In this document: positions 7,781 through 15,539 of the stretch, piece after piece
Layout of the letters: each line of letters starts with the position of its first letter
Position numbering within the stretch: position 1 is the first letter of the stretch
DNA from: an uncultured Acidimicrobiales bacterium
GTDB lineage: Bacteria > Actinomycetota > Acidimicrobiia > Acidimicrobiales > SZUA-35
Length of the DNA stretch: 64,000 nt
NCBI GenBank assembly: GCA_937997485.1
Contig: CALKTH010000022.1
Coordinates: 124,001 to 188,000 of the forward strand
Direction: 5' to 3'
Position numbers and translations under genes: made by a program
The notes under the pieces: model-generated
Told to the model about the DNA's origin: nothing
Database searches by the model: none
Seen by the model: the letters and a program-made list of their open reading frames with translations, nothing else

Positions 7781-8929
7781 ATGAAGACTCGCGCTGCTGT
7801 CCTCTGGGGTCAGAACGAAGCCTGGAAGATCGAAGACGTGGAGCTGGGCGAACCGGGTCCCAGCGAAGTGATCGTGAAGACAGCGGTGGCCGGCATGTGC
7901 CATTCAGACGAGCATCTCGTGACCGGCGACCTTGCGGTGCCGCAGGAGGTCGTCGAGATGGTCGGGGCGCCCCACTTTCTCCCGATGATTGGTGGCCACG
8001 AGGGCGCCGGCGTCATCACTCAAGTCGGCTCGAATGTCACGTCGGTCGCCGTTGGCGACCACGTCTCGGTCAGCTTCATTCCTTCCTGCGGACGCTGCCA
8101 CTGGTGCTCGACCGGCCGCCAGAACTTGTGCGACATGGGCGCAGGCACGCTCGCTGGCGGCATGCTCAGCGACGGCCAATACCGACACCACATTGGCGAG
8201 ACGCCGGTGAACCGCATGGCCCAGCTCGGCACGTTCTCCGAGCACATGCTCGTCGACGAGGCCTCGGTCATCAAGGTCGAACCCGACCTGCCGCTCGATG
8301 CTGTCGCCCTCGTCTCGTGCGGCGTCGCCACCGGCGTTGGTTCCGCCCAAAACCGGGCCGGGGTCAAAGCAGGCGACACCGTTGTGGTCGTCGGCGTTGG
8401 TGGCATCGGTGCCAACGCCATCCAGGGCGCCCGCATGGCCGGCGCGGCGAACATCGTTGCGGTCGACACGAACCCGGACAAGAAGGAGAAGGCCGAGGAG
8501 TTCGGCGCAACGCATTTCTTCTCCAGCTTCGACGACGCCATCCTCACCGTCATGGAGATGACGCATGGCATCATGGCTGACTCCTGCATCCTCACTCCGG
8601 GTGTGACCACCGGGGATCTCCTCGAGCCGGCCATCAACGTGATCTCGAAGGACGGGACGGTCGTCGTGACAGGCCTGGCGCCAATGGCGCAACGAGACGT
8701 CACGCTCGATCTGTTCTCGCTTGCGATGTACAACAAAGAAATCAAGGGTTCGATCTTCGGTTCCAGCAGTCCTCGATCCGAGATCCCCCGTCTGCTGCGC
8801 GAGTACCAGCGAGGCAACCTGAAGCTCGACGAGCTCATCACGAAGACCTACACCCTCGACGAGATCAACGAGGGATACCAAGACATGCGGGATGGCAAGA
8901 ACATCCGCGGCGTCATCGTCTTCGACTGA
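7781..8929 (+). CDS. NDMA-dependent (nicotinoprotein) alcohol dehydrogenase
   Basis: A 382-residue zinc medium-chain dehydrogenase. Catalytic zinc ligands are visible as C40 (AGMCHSDEH) and H73/E74 (GGHEGAG); structural zinc Cys at 103, 106, 109 and 117 (CGRCHWCSTGRQNLC); the dinucleotide loop is VGVGGIGANA followed by VAVDTNPDK. The sequence matches the Rxyl_3153-type family of nicotinoproteins, which hold NAD tightly and pass electrons to an external acceptor (NDMA in assays, mycofactocin in cells). It lies between mftE and mftF, which supports a mycofactocin-dependent alcohol oxidation role. The alcohol substrate cannot be told from sequence. Confidence 0.92.
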   Translation: MKTRAAVLWGQNEAWKIEDVELGEPGPSEVIVKTAVAGMCHSDEHLVTGDLAVPQEVVEMVGAPHFLPMIGGHEGAGVITQVGSNVTSVAVGDHVSVSFIPSCGRCHWCSTGRQNLCDMGAGTLAGGMLSDGQYRHHIGETPVNRMAQLGTFSEHMLVDEASVIKVEPDLPLDAVALVSCGVATGVGSAQNRAGVKAGDTVVVVGVGGIGANAIQGARMAGAANIVAVDTNPDKKEKAEEFGATHFFSSFDDAILTVMEMTHGIMADSCILTPGVTTGDLLEPAINVISKDGTVVVTGLAPMAQRDVTLDLFSLAMYNKEIKGSIFGSSSPRSEIPRLLREYQRGNLKLDELITKTYTLDEINEGYQDMRDGKNIRGVIVFD

Positions 8930-8935
8930 TCTCTG

Positions 8936-9853
8936 ATGGCAGCAACGACTTACGGACCACAGACACTGGCATCGCTCCGGGCTGCTGTCGTCGGTCGCGG
9001 CCGAGAAGCCGAGTTGGTCGTTGCTGCCCTCATGGCCAGCCGCCATCTTCTGTTGGAAGGCCCGCCCGGAACCGGCAAGTCCACCATCCTCCGAGCCGTG
9101 GCTGATGCAACCGGTCATGGCTTTGCGTTCGTCGAGGGAAACGCCGAGCTGACACCGGCACGACTCGCCGGACACTTTGATCCCGCTCAGGTGCTGGAGT
9201 CGGGTTACTCGGCCGATGTCTGGGTTGACGGACCGCTTGCTCGGGCGCTGCGCGAGGGGGCGCTGCTCTACCTCGAAGAGATCAACCGCATCCCGGAGGA
9301 GACCCTCAATCTGCTCGTCACCGTCATGTCCGAGGGCGAGCTGACCATCCCACGCCTGGGACGCATCGAGGCCCACCCCGACTTCCGCATGGTGGCGGCG
9401 ATGAATCCGTTCGATGCCGTCGGCACGGCACGAATTTCCGGGGCCATCTACGACCGCGTGTGTCGAGTCTCGATGGACTACCAGTCCGAAGCAGACGAAC
9501 AGCAGATCGCGGCCAAGCACGTCCCGACGGCGGGCACAGACTTTGCTGCCAACGTGGTGACGCTGGTCCGGGCAACGCGCCAGCACCCGGAGATTCGCGT
9601 CGGTTCCTCGGTTCGAGGTGCCGTCGACTTGCTTCTGTTGGCAGAAGATCTCGCCACCTTGCGGGGCGATGTGCCGGACGCTCGCAACGTCGCGCTCGAT
9701 GCCGCCCTCACTGCACTTTCGGGGCGAGTACGCCTGCACGACTCGTCGACGACGACACCGGAAGCGGTGATCACAGGACTGTTCGATGACATCTTCGGAC
9801 CACCGGACACACCGGAAGGCTCGTCAGAGGGAAAAGTGAAGAGCCGCCGCTAG
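8936..9853 (+). CDS. MoxR-type AAA+ ATPase
   Basis: A 305-residue AAA+ ATPase with Walker A EGPPGTGKST at 41-50, Walker B ALLYLEEINR near 109-118, and a sensor region VAAMNPFDAVGT. MoxR ATPases act with a VWA-domain partner as chaperones that mature or load cofactors into enzymes. The VWA gene follows directly, and the pair sits between a nicotinoprotein dehydrogenase and mftF, so the dehydrogenase is the natural client (inference). It starts 6 bases after the dehydrogenase stop. The last codons hold a slippery heptamer and the stop lies inside a hairpin, which raises the possibility of a MoxR-VWA frameshift fusion. Confidence 0.9.
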   Translation: MAATTYGPQTLASLRAAVVGRGREAELVVAALMASRHLLLEGPPGTGKSTILRAVADATGHGFAFVEGNAELTPARLAGHFDPAQVLESGYSADVWVDGPLARALREGALLYLEEINRIPEETLNLLVTVMSEGELTIPRLGRIEAHPDFRMVAAMNPFDAVGTARISGAIYDRVCRVSMDYQSEADEQQIAAKHVPTAGTDFAANVVTLVRATRQHPEIRVGSSVRGAVDLLLLAEDLATLRGDVPDARNVALDAALTALSGRVRLHDSSTTTPEAVITGLFDDIFGPPDTPEGSSEGKVKSRR

Positions 9854-9858
9854 GCGGC
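9829..9858 (+). promoter_or_regulatory. Candidate -1 frameshift signal (slippery heptamer plus hairpin)
   Basis: The heptamer GGGAAAA (9829-9835) is read in the MoxR frame as G-GGA-AAA, the X-XXY-YYZ layout of -1 slippery sites. Seven bases later lies a perfect 6-bp hairpin, GCCGCC-GCTA-GGCGGC (9843-9858), which contains the MoxR stop codon. Slippage by -1 enters the VWA frame, which is open from 9790 but has no ATG, GTG, TTG or CTG before the TTG at 9937. Function is inferred; a sequencing indel or a non-standard start could also explain the layout. Confidence 0.4.
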
Positions 9859-9936
9859 CAACCTCCACCGGGCGGAACACCCCCGGGCGAGATCGATGAG
9901 GACCGCATCCTCACCGGCGAGGAAGCAGCCGAGGCG

Positions 9937-10827
9937 TTGAAGGATGAGCGTCGGCGTACCATCTCGCGCCGAGATCTGCAGCGAAACGAGAACTTTGGCG
10001 AGGTATCCCCTGAGCTGGGCGAACTCGACGCCGCCGCCTTCGATGAGCTCATGGAGGAGGCGCCGGACGAGGGCCTGGAGCTGCTCTCACAAATGGCTCA
10101 GGCCACTGATCGAGACCTCTCGGCGCTGGCTCGCCGTCTCGCCGGGCGGTTGGTGCTCGATCTCGCCCGCACCGGTCGGGCCCGGCAGCGAGGCGTCGGG
10201 CGACTCGTTCGCGGACCGGCGAACGAGTCATCGAGCGACCTGGACATCGATGGTAGTCTCGACGCCCTCGTCACAGCCCGGGCAGAACGGCGCGCACCTG
10301 CAGTCGACGAGCTCCAGGCGACCCACTGGACCCAGCCGTTGACAGCCATCTGCTTGCTGATCGACCGCAGTGGATCCATGAACGGAGAGCGATTGGCAAG
10401 CGCTGCGCTTGCTGCCGCGGTGTGTGCGTGGCGAGCTCCCGAACACTTTGCCGTGTTGGCTTTCGGGGACCGAGTGGTCGAGATGACCTCGCTCGAAGGG
10501 CCCAAGACATCCGAGAAGCTGGTGGCCGAGATTCTGGCCCTGCGAGGTCACGGCACGACCGATGTGGCCCTCGCCCTCGAGGCGGCCCGCCGCCAACTCG
10601 AAACATCGCGGGCCACGCGCCGATTGACGATCCTGCTCTCCGACGCCGAGGTGACCACCGGGGCTGATCCCGTCCCGATTGCCCGTGGGCTCGACGAGCT
10701 GGTGATTCTGGCTCCGGCCGATGAGCCAGAGCACGCCCGAGCACTTGCCGCTGCTTCCGGTGCCCGTCTGGCCGAGGTCGGCGGCCCGATGTCTGTCCTC
10801 GATTCGCTCCGGCGGGTGGTGCAGTGA
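9937..10827 (+). CDS. VWA-domain protein, partner of the MoxR ATPase
   Basis: A 296-residue protein if the TTG at 9937 is the start. A charged helical N-terminal region (KDERRRTISRRDLQRNENFG) is followed by a von Willebrand factor A domain with the MIDAS motif DRSGSMNG at 143-150, the metal-site Thr in GHGTTDVALAL, and LSDAEVTTG. VWA/MoxR pairs assist maturation of metallo- or cofactor enzymes. Reading frame 1 continues upstream from the TTG to 9790 with a Pro/Gly-rich, then acidic sequence (GGTPPGEIDEDRILTGEEAA) that looks like genuine protein, so the N-terminus is uncertain: TTG start, frameshift from MoxR, or an indel. The stop overlaps the mftF GTG by four bases (GTGA). Confidence 0.85.
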   Translation: MKDERRRTISRRDLQRNENFGEVSPELGELDAAAFDELMEEAPDEGLELLSQMAQATDRDLSALARRLAGRLVLDLARTGRARQRGVGRLVRGPANESSSDLDIDGSLDALVTARAERRAPAVDELQATHWTQPLTAICLLIDRSGSMNGERLASAALAAAVCAWRAPEHFAVLAFGDRVVEMTSLEGPKTSEKLVAEILALRGHGTTDVALALEAARRQLETSRATRRLTILLSDAEVTTGADPVPIARGLDELVILAPADEPEHARALAAASGARLAEVGGPMSVLDSLRRVVQ

Positions 10828-12215
10828 GTCTGTCCACTCGCCTGACGTTTGACCCGTCGGTTCGATCGCGAGCGAACGGACGCATCCTCATCGGCGGCAG
10901 CCCCACCCGGATCATGCGCCTGAGCGAGCAGGGTGCAGCGGTCGTGCGTTCGTGGCTTCGTGACGAGCAAGCGACAGTCGCGGAGGGTCCGCAGCGAACG
11001 TTGGCCGGGCGCCTCATCGCTGCCGGGATCGCCCATCCTGTTGCCACGCCGCCCGCATCGTTGACTGATCAGACAGGCTCCGCCTCCAGACCTCGCCACC
11101 ACCTCAGAGTCGTCATTCCATGCCGAGATGACCACGAACATCTCCACATGACGCTCGCCGGCCTGGGGCACGCACCGGTCACCGTGGTCGATGACGGCTC
11201 GCAAGAGGCCGTCGCCGTGGCGGGCGAGATCGAGGTCATCCGTTCCCCCGAGAACCGAGGTCCCTCCGCCGCTCGCAATACGGGGTGGACCGCAGTGTCG
11301 GCAACGCTCGACCAGGTCACCAGCGACAACACGATCATCGGCTTCATCGATGCCGGCGTCTCGATCGACGAGGCGGACATGCGAGATCTCGTGCAGCACT
11401 TCGACGACCCACACATCGTCGCCGTCGCTCCTCGAGTCCAATCTCGACCGGGCGACGACCGCATCAGCACCTACGATCGGGAACGCTCGCCGCTGGATAT
11501 GGGACCCAACCCTGCTGCTGTGCAACCAGGTCAACCGGTCTCTTACGTGCCCGGTGCATGCCTGCTTGTGCGGCTGTCGAAGCTGGTGGAGCTGGACGGG
11601 TTCGATGAGACGCTGCGCTACGGCGAAGACGTCGACCTTGTCTGGCGGCTCTCACGGCAAGGCATCGTCCGCTACGAACCGAGCGTCGTGGCCACGCACA
11701 CGCCGCGCTCAACGCTCAAAGGGTTCGCCCGCCAGCGCTTCGGCTATGGCAGCTCGGCCGGTCCCCTCTCGCAACGTCACGGGACGGCCCTGACCCCGTT
11801 GGTCATCAGCCGCTGGAGCCTGCCCATCGTTGGCCTCACGCTGCTTGGTCACCCGATCATGGCCGCCGGCATCGCCAGCGCCTACGTGCCGTCTCAGGCC
11901 AGCAAGCTCGGCGAGTTGCCTGACCCGATGATCGAGGCCATGCGCATCGTTGTCAGTGGCAACCTCTCAGCGCTGCAGTCGACCGCCGATACGGCGGTCC
12001 GGATCTGGTCGCCCTTGACACTGTTGCTGTCGTTCACGCCGTTCCGTCGAGTGAGCGCAATCAGCGCAGCCCTGGCCTGGGGCCGTATGGCGATGACGGA
12101 CGGGGTCGACAAGCTCCCGCTACGCATCATCGATGATCTGGCCTATGCGGCCGGCGTCTGGCGACACTCGGTGCGGTGGCGCACCGCAGCGCCACTCAGA
12201 CCGCGGATTCTCTGA
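10824..12215 (+). CDS. mftF: Mycofactocin biosynthesis glycosyltransferase
   Basis: A 463-residue family-2 glycosyltransferase. An N-terminal segment, NGRILIGGSPTRIMRLSEQG, is characteristic of MftF. The GT2 core follows: LRVVIPCRDD, VTVVDDGS, NRGPSAARNTGW, FIDAGVSI in the place of the usual DxD, and GFDETLRYGEDVDLVWRL. C-terminal hydrophobic stretches may associate with the membrane. MftF adds a chain of beta-1,4-glucose units to the mycofactocin head group. It starts within the VWA stop codon (GTGA), placing it in the mftE-adh-moxR-vwa operon. Its 3' end overlaps the convergent coiled-coil gene by 20 bases, so there is no room for a conventional terminator. Confidence 0.85.
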   Translation: MSLSTRLTFDPSVRSRANGRILIGGSPTRIMRLSEQGAAVVRSWLRDEQATVAEGPQRTLAGRLIAAGIAHPVATPPASLTDQTGSASRPRHHLRVVIPCRDDHEHLHMTLAGLGHAPVTVVDDGSQEAVAVAGEIEVIRSPENRGPSAARNTGWTAVSATLDQVTSDNTIIGFIDAGVSIDEADMRDLVQHFDDPHIVAVAPRVQSRPGDDRISTYDRERSPLDMGPNPAAVQPGQPVSYVPGACLLVRLSKLVELDGFDETLRYGEDVDLVWRLSRQGIVRYEPSVVATHTPRSTLKGFARQRFGYGSSAGPLSQRHGTALTPLVISRWSLPIVGLTLLGHPIMAAGIASAYVPSQASKLGELPDPMIEAMRIVVSGNLSALQSTADTAVRIWSPLTLLLSFTPFRRVSAISAALAWGRMAMTDGVDKLPLRIIDDLAYAAGVWRHSVRWRTAAPLRPRIL

Positions 12216-15186
12216 GCCAGGTGAAGAGGTCGAGCAGCTGGCTGTTCGTCATGATGGTGGCGCCCCGACGTCCGACCGCGGCCCGAAGGTCTTCATCGTT
12301 GGTCACCACGGCGACTGGCCACTGGCGGGGATAACCATCGACGACGTCAGGCAGGATGGACGGAGCCGTCACGCTGTCTGCGGTGAGGCGAACTCGCACT
12401 GCGTGTGACTCCGGCAGCATCTCATCGCCGCCGGCGGCTGCGTCGAAGATCACGTCGGCGGCAGCACCGACCTCGGCGGTCAAGTCTCCGAGGTAGCGCA
12501 CGAGCGCTGTCCGGCGCTCGGCCACGCTCATCGACGGCCAGCCCATCTCTGCAACATGATCGCCATGAACAAGCACCATGACGTTGTGCGTACCGGTGAT
12601 GAACTTGGCGATCTCGAGATCGTCAGTGAGATCGTTCGGGATCTCCAGAGCAACGCGCACGTCGGACCCCATCTGGGCGTCACTCGTGCGAGTCTTCGGA
12701 AGCAGCGGCTCGGGGTCCGGCGTCACGGCCGGTGGGGTGAAGGTCTCTTCCTCCGCACCCATACCCATCGATGCCAAGCTGCGTTCGAGATCCGAGAGCA
12801 CGTTCTTCTCGTCGAGATCGGCCAGCTCGGATTCGCTTGCCGCGCCAAGTGCGACGTCAACGGGATGGCCGGCCTCGTTGTCCTCGTTGTCCTCGTTCTT
12901 CAGCGCTTCGATCGTGGCCTCGAATGCTGCATCGTCGGACGCAGCATCGGCGGCGGCTGCCTCCTCGAGGCCACCGACGGAAAGGCCAGCGACCGGTGAG
13001 ACCAAGCCACTGGCATCGTCGATGGCTTCCAGTGCGTCTCCGTCTGCCGCGCTCGGGTCAACCGACGCAACCTCAACGTCGATGTCCTCAACGTCGGTGT
13101 CCTGCACATCGGTGTCCTCATCGCTCAGGGTGATCCCCGCAGCAGCGCCAAACGGTGGATCACCGAAGAGATCGGTACTTGTCAGCTCCGCTGCCGTCGG
13201 CTCGCCACCGGCGACACGTTCGGTGTCATCAACAGTCTCGACATCATCGGCGTCCAGCATGCCCTCAGGAAGAACGACGTCTTCACCAATGGTGTCGTCT
13301 TCGATCCAGTGCAGCGGATCCACCTCGAAGGCGCCATCAGAACGGGGCGGTGGGACCTCGCTCGTCGCCGGTGTCGACGGCGCATCGTCGGTAGTGATCG
13401 CCGCCAGGGAGAGCTCGCCCTTGGTGCTCCCCTCCAGCGTGTCGAGGTCCTGTCCGACCACGCCAACGGTCTCGGTCAGCTGGGACACCACACCTTCGGC
13501 GTCGGCGACAGAATCGCCGACCGCACCGAGCTGATCGAGCACCTGCTGCTGAGAAGACTCCACGGTGTTGCGAGTCGAGGCCAGTCGCTCGGTTGTCTCC
13601 GAGAGCGACTGCAGGAGCTGGTCTCGTTCGGCCTCAACCTTGCCCAGCTGGACGGCGAGGGAGTTCAGCAGCTCTTGGCGTGCGTTGGCGGTGCTGGCCT
13701 GAGCCTCGGCGAACCGCTCGATCTCGGCGCTGAGCATCTGACGCTGCTCAGCCAGTTCGGCGAGCTCGACCTTCACGGTCTGCCACTGCGAGGACACATC
13801 TTCGAGCTGGGCTTCCAAGTCGACCCTGGCCTGTTCGGCAACTTCGAGGCGAGCAACGACCGCGTCACGCTCTTCGCGAATCGTGCTGGCGTCGACGAGG
13901 GCCGCGTCTCGTTCGGCAATGGCGTCGTCCGCGCTGTTGCGCATGGCGTCGAGATCGTCGTTGCGAGCCTTGAGATCTTCCTCGAGCTGGGTGAGTTTGG
14001 CCGCAGCTTCGGATCGGGACGACGTGGCAGTCCCGAGCTCGGTTTGCAGGTTGTGGAGGTCTCCCGCCAGCGCATCGATTTCAGCGGTGAGCACTTCGTT
14101 GTCGGACTGCAGCCGATCGCGGTCGGTGCGCACCCGGCTGAGCTCGGCGGCTGCCTCCTCGGCTGCGGTGCCCGCCTCGGAGATACTCGAGCGAACGTCT
14201 TCCAGCTCGGCGATCTTGGCCTCGACCTGGGACTTGGCGTCGTCCAGTTCGGTGCTCCGGAGAGCGAGACTGGAACGGGCGGCGTCGGCCTCGTTGCGGG
14301 CAACCTCGGCTTCTGCTCGTGCCTCTTCAAGGTTGCTGCGGGCGGCGTCAGCCTCGACTCGAGCGGCATCGATCTCAGCCCGGGCGGCATCAGCATCGGC
14401 CCGGGCCGCATCTGCGGCGGCTCGTGCGTGTTCGGCCTCGGCGCGAATGGTGGCAAGCTCGCCCTGTGCGGCTTCCGCTTCGGTGCGAGCGCGGGCAGCA
14501 ACGGTCTTCGCGTCCACGAGATCGCTCGACATCGACTCGGACTCAGCCCGGCGGGCCTGTACTTCGCTCTCGAGCTCGCCGTATGAACTCGTCACCAGGT
14601 GGCGCTCATCAGCCAGACGGTCGACGAGCATGCGCAGGCTGTCCAGCTCATCACCGATCGACGAGCGGGTTTCGCTGAGATCTGAACCTGAAGCAAGGCC
14701 CGATACATCGGTTGATGCTGGGGCCGGATCGGCTCCGGCGCTTGGGGCCGCGGTCGCGAGACCGTCGGCGTCGAAGACGGGCGGGTCGGGCACGGCGGCT
14801 CGACGGTTCGGCAGTGTTGGTGCGCCCTCGACCTCGAGGCGAGCGGGAGCGGAAGTCGCGCCAGGGATCGCCTCGGCGTCAACATCGTCGGCAACGAGCG
14901 CCGCGTATTCTGCTTCCCATCCGGCAGGGCGGGTCAACCAGAGATAGCCAGCTCGTCCGAGCTCGGGCTCGTTGGCCTGTTCCGCCACCCGAGCGCGGAA
15001 GGACGGGTCCTCCTCGAGCACCCGCTGGGTCACAGAAACGGCGCGTCGCGGCAACTGGGCGACGTAGAGATAGCTGCGCATGGGCGCGGGCGGATCCATT
15101 GGCGGTGTGGCTTCCACGCCCTCGCGAGCGACTGAGTAGGCGAGCTCGCAAACAGAGGCGAGCGGCTCAGCAGTTTCCATGATCAT
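12196..15186 (-). CDS. Long coiled-coil protein with degenerate C-terminal NYN-like domain
   Basis: About 996 residues. An N-terminal domain of about 90 residues (RVLEEDPSFRARVAEQA, YLWLTRPAGWEAEY) is of the type found in actinobacterial NYN-domain proteins. Then come about 400 residues of Ala/Glu/Arg-rich coiled coil, an acidic low-complexity linker (TDVQDTDVEDIDVEVAS), and a final domain that aligns by eye with YacP-type NYN RNases. There the usual VDGYNVA motif is VHGDHVA and the usual acidic ADD is ADSV, while FDA and VTNDED persist, so nuclease activity may be lost. A scaffold or RNA-binding role is possible; no function is claimed. The ATG at 15186 overlaps the zinc-ribbon gene stop by one base. 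Confidence 0.8.
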   Translation of the reverse strand: MIMETAEPLASVCELAYSVAREGVEATPPMDPPAPMRSYLYVAQLPRRAVSVTQRVLEEDPSFRARVAEQANEPELGRAGYLWLTRPAGWEAEYAALVADDVDAEAIPGATSAPARLEVEGAPTLPNRRAAVPDPPVFDADGLATAAPSAGADPAPASTDVSGLASGSDLSETRSSIGDELDSLRMLVDRLADERHLVTSSYGELESEVQARRAESESMSSDLVDAKTVAARARTEAEAAQGELATIRAEAEHARAAADAARADADAARAEIDAARVEADAARSNLEEARAEAEVARNEADAARSSLALRSTELDDAKSQVEAKIAELEDVRSSISEAGTAAEEAAAELSRVRTDRDRLQSDNEVLTAEIDALAGDLHNLQTELGTATSSRSEAAAKLTQLEEDLKARNDDLDAMRNSADDAIAERDAALVDASTIREERDAVVARLEVAEQARVDLEAQLEDVSSQWQTVKVELAELAEQRQMLSAEIERFAEAQASTANARQELLNSLAVQLGKVEAERDQLLQSLSETTERLASTRNTVESSQQQVLDQLGAVGDSVADAEGVVSQLTETVGVVGQDLDTLEGSTKGELSLAAITTDDAPSTPATSEVPPPRSDGAFEVDPLHWIEDDTIGEDVVLPEGMLDADDVETVDDTERVAGGEPTAAELTSTDLFGDPPFGAAAGITLSDEDTDVQDTDVEDIDVEVASVDPSAADGDALEAIDDASGLVSPVAGLSVGGLEEAAAADAASDDAAFEATIEALKNEDNEDNEAGHPVDVALGAASESELADLDEKNVLSDLERSLASMGMGAEEETFTPPAVTPDPEPLLPKTRTSDAQMGSDVRVALEIPNDLTDDLEIAKFITGTHNVMVLVHGDHVAEMGWPSMSVAERRTALVRYLGDLTAEVGAAADVIFDAAAGGDEMLPESHAVRVRLTADSVTAPSILPDVVDGYPRQWPVAVVTNDEDLRAAVGRRGATIMTNSQLLDLFTWLRESAV
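14281..14445 (-). repeat. Degenerate repeat coding for Ala/Arg heptads
   Basis: The coding strand here repeats units of about 21 bases that encode variants of AADAARA (ADAARAD, IDAARVE, ADAARSN, ADAARSS). The repeats are imperfect in DNA and protein and form the most regular part of the coiled coil, so internal duplication is the likely origin. Confidence 0.6.
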
Positions 15187-15449
15187 CAATCCTCTCGATC
15201 TGATGCAGCACCTTCCGACGCCAGGGCCCGCGAAGCGCCCTCAGCGTCTTGTAGCAACACGACGTCGTCGCCGTGACCGCACCATCGACACGAGATCTGA
15301 TCGACCGATTCAGCCAGAAGTTCAGTGTCTCCGACATCTCGAATGCCACCAACGGAGAAGCGATGCACCTCCGAGGAGCGACGGATGACGACCACATCAA
15401 ACAAGCGAAGGTTGCCGCATCCTTCGCAGCGGTACCGTGTCAGGCCCAT
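15186..15449 (-). CDS. Small zinc-ribbon protein of unknown function
   Basis: An 87-residue protein with two Cys pairs, CEGCGN near 8-13 and CRWCGHGD near 54-61, which would bind one zinc ion. Nothing else identifies it. Its stop overlaps the start of the long coiled-coil gene, so the two are probably co-transcribed and the small protein may work with it. The start at 15449 shares an intergenic region of about 90 bases with the divergent nuclease gene and its SOS box. Confidence 0.65.
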   Translation of the reverse strand: MGLTRYRCEGCGNLRLFDVVVIRRSSEVHRFSVGGIRDVGDTELLAESVDQISCRWCGHGDDVVLLQDAEGASRALASEGAASDRED

Positions 15450-15510
15450 CGAGCGAGCCTAGTCTCACCATCTCTCGTGCTTCTGATCGAATCACGGATC
15501 AGACTTGACG

Positions 15511-15526
15511 TCGAACACATGTTCGA
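15511..15526. promoter_or_regulatory. LexA-binding SOS box
   Basis: The 16-mer TCGAACACATGTTCGA is a perfect TCGAAC-N4-GTTCGA palindrome, the SOS box of Mycobacterium and other Gram-positive bacteria. It ends 13 bases before the ATG of the exonuclease/UvrC-like gene at 15540 and lies 62 bases upstream of the divergent zinc-ribbon gene. DNA-damage induction of the nuclease is the expected consequence. Confidence 0.85.
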
Positions 15527-15539
15527 TTGAGATGCGAGC

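Noticed and set aside
7904-9739. A 611-residue leftward open frame
   Set aside because: It lies wholly opposite the alcohol dehydrogenase and MoxR genes, has no recognisable domain and mirrors their codon bias.
12556-14947. Several long rightward frames rich in Ser or Gly
   Set aside because: Complementary-strand shadows of the Ala/Glu/Arg-rich coiled-coil gene; composition reflects that gene only.
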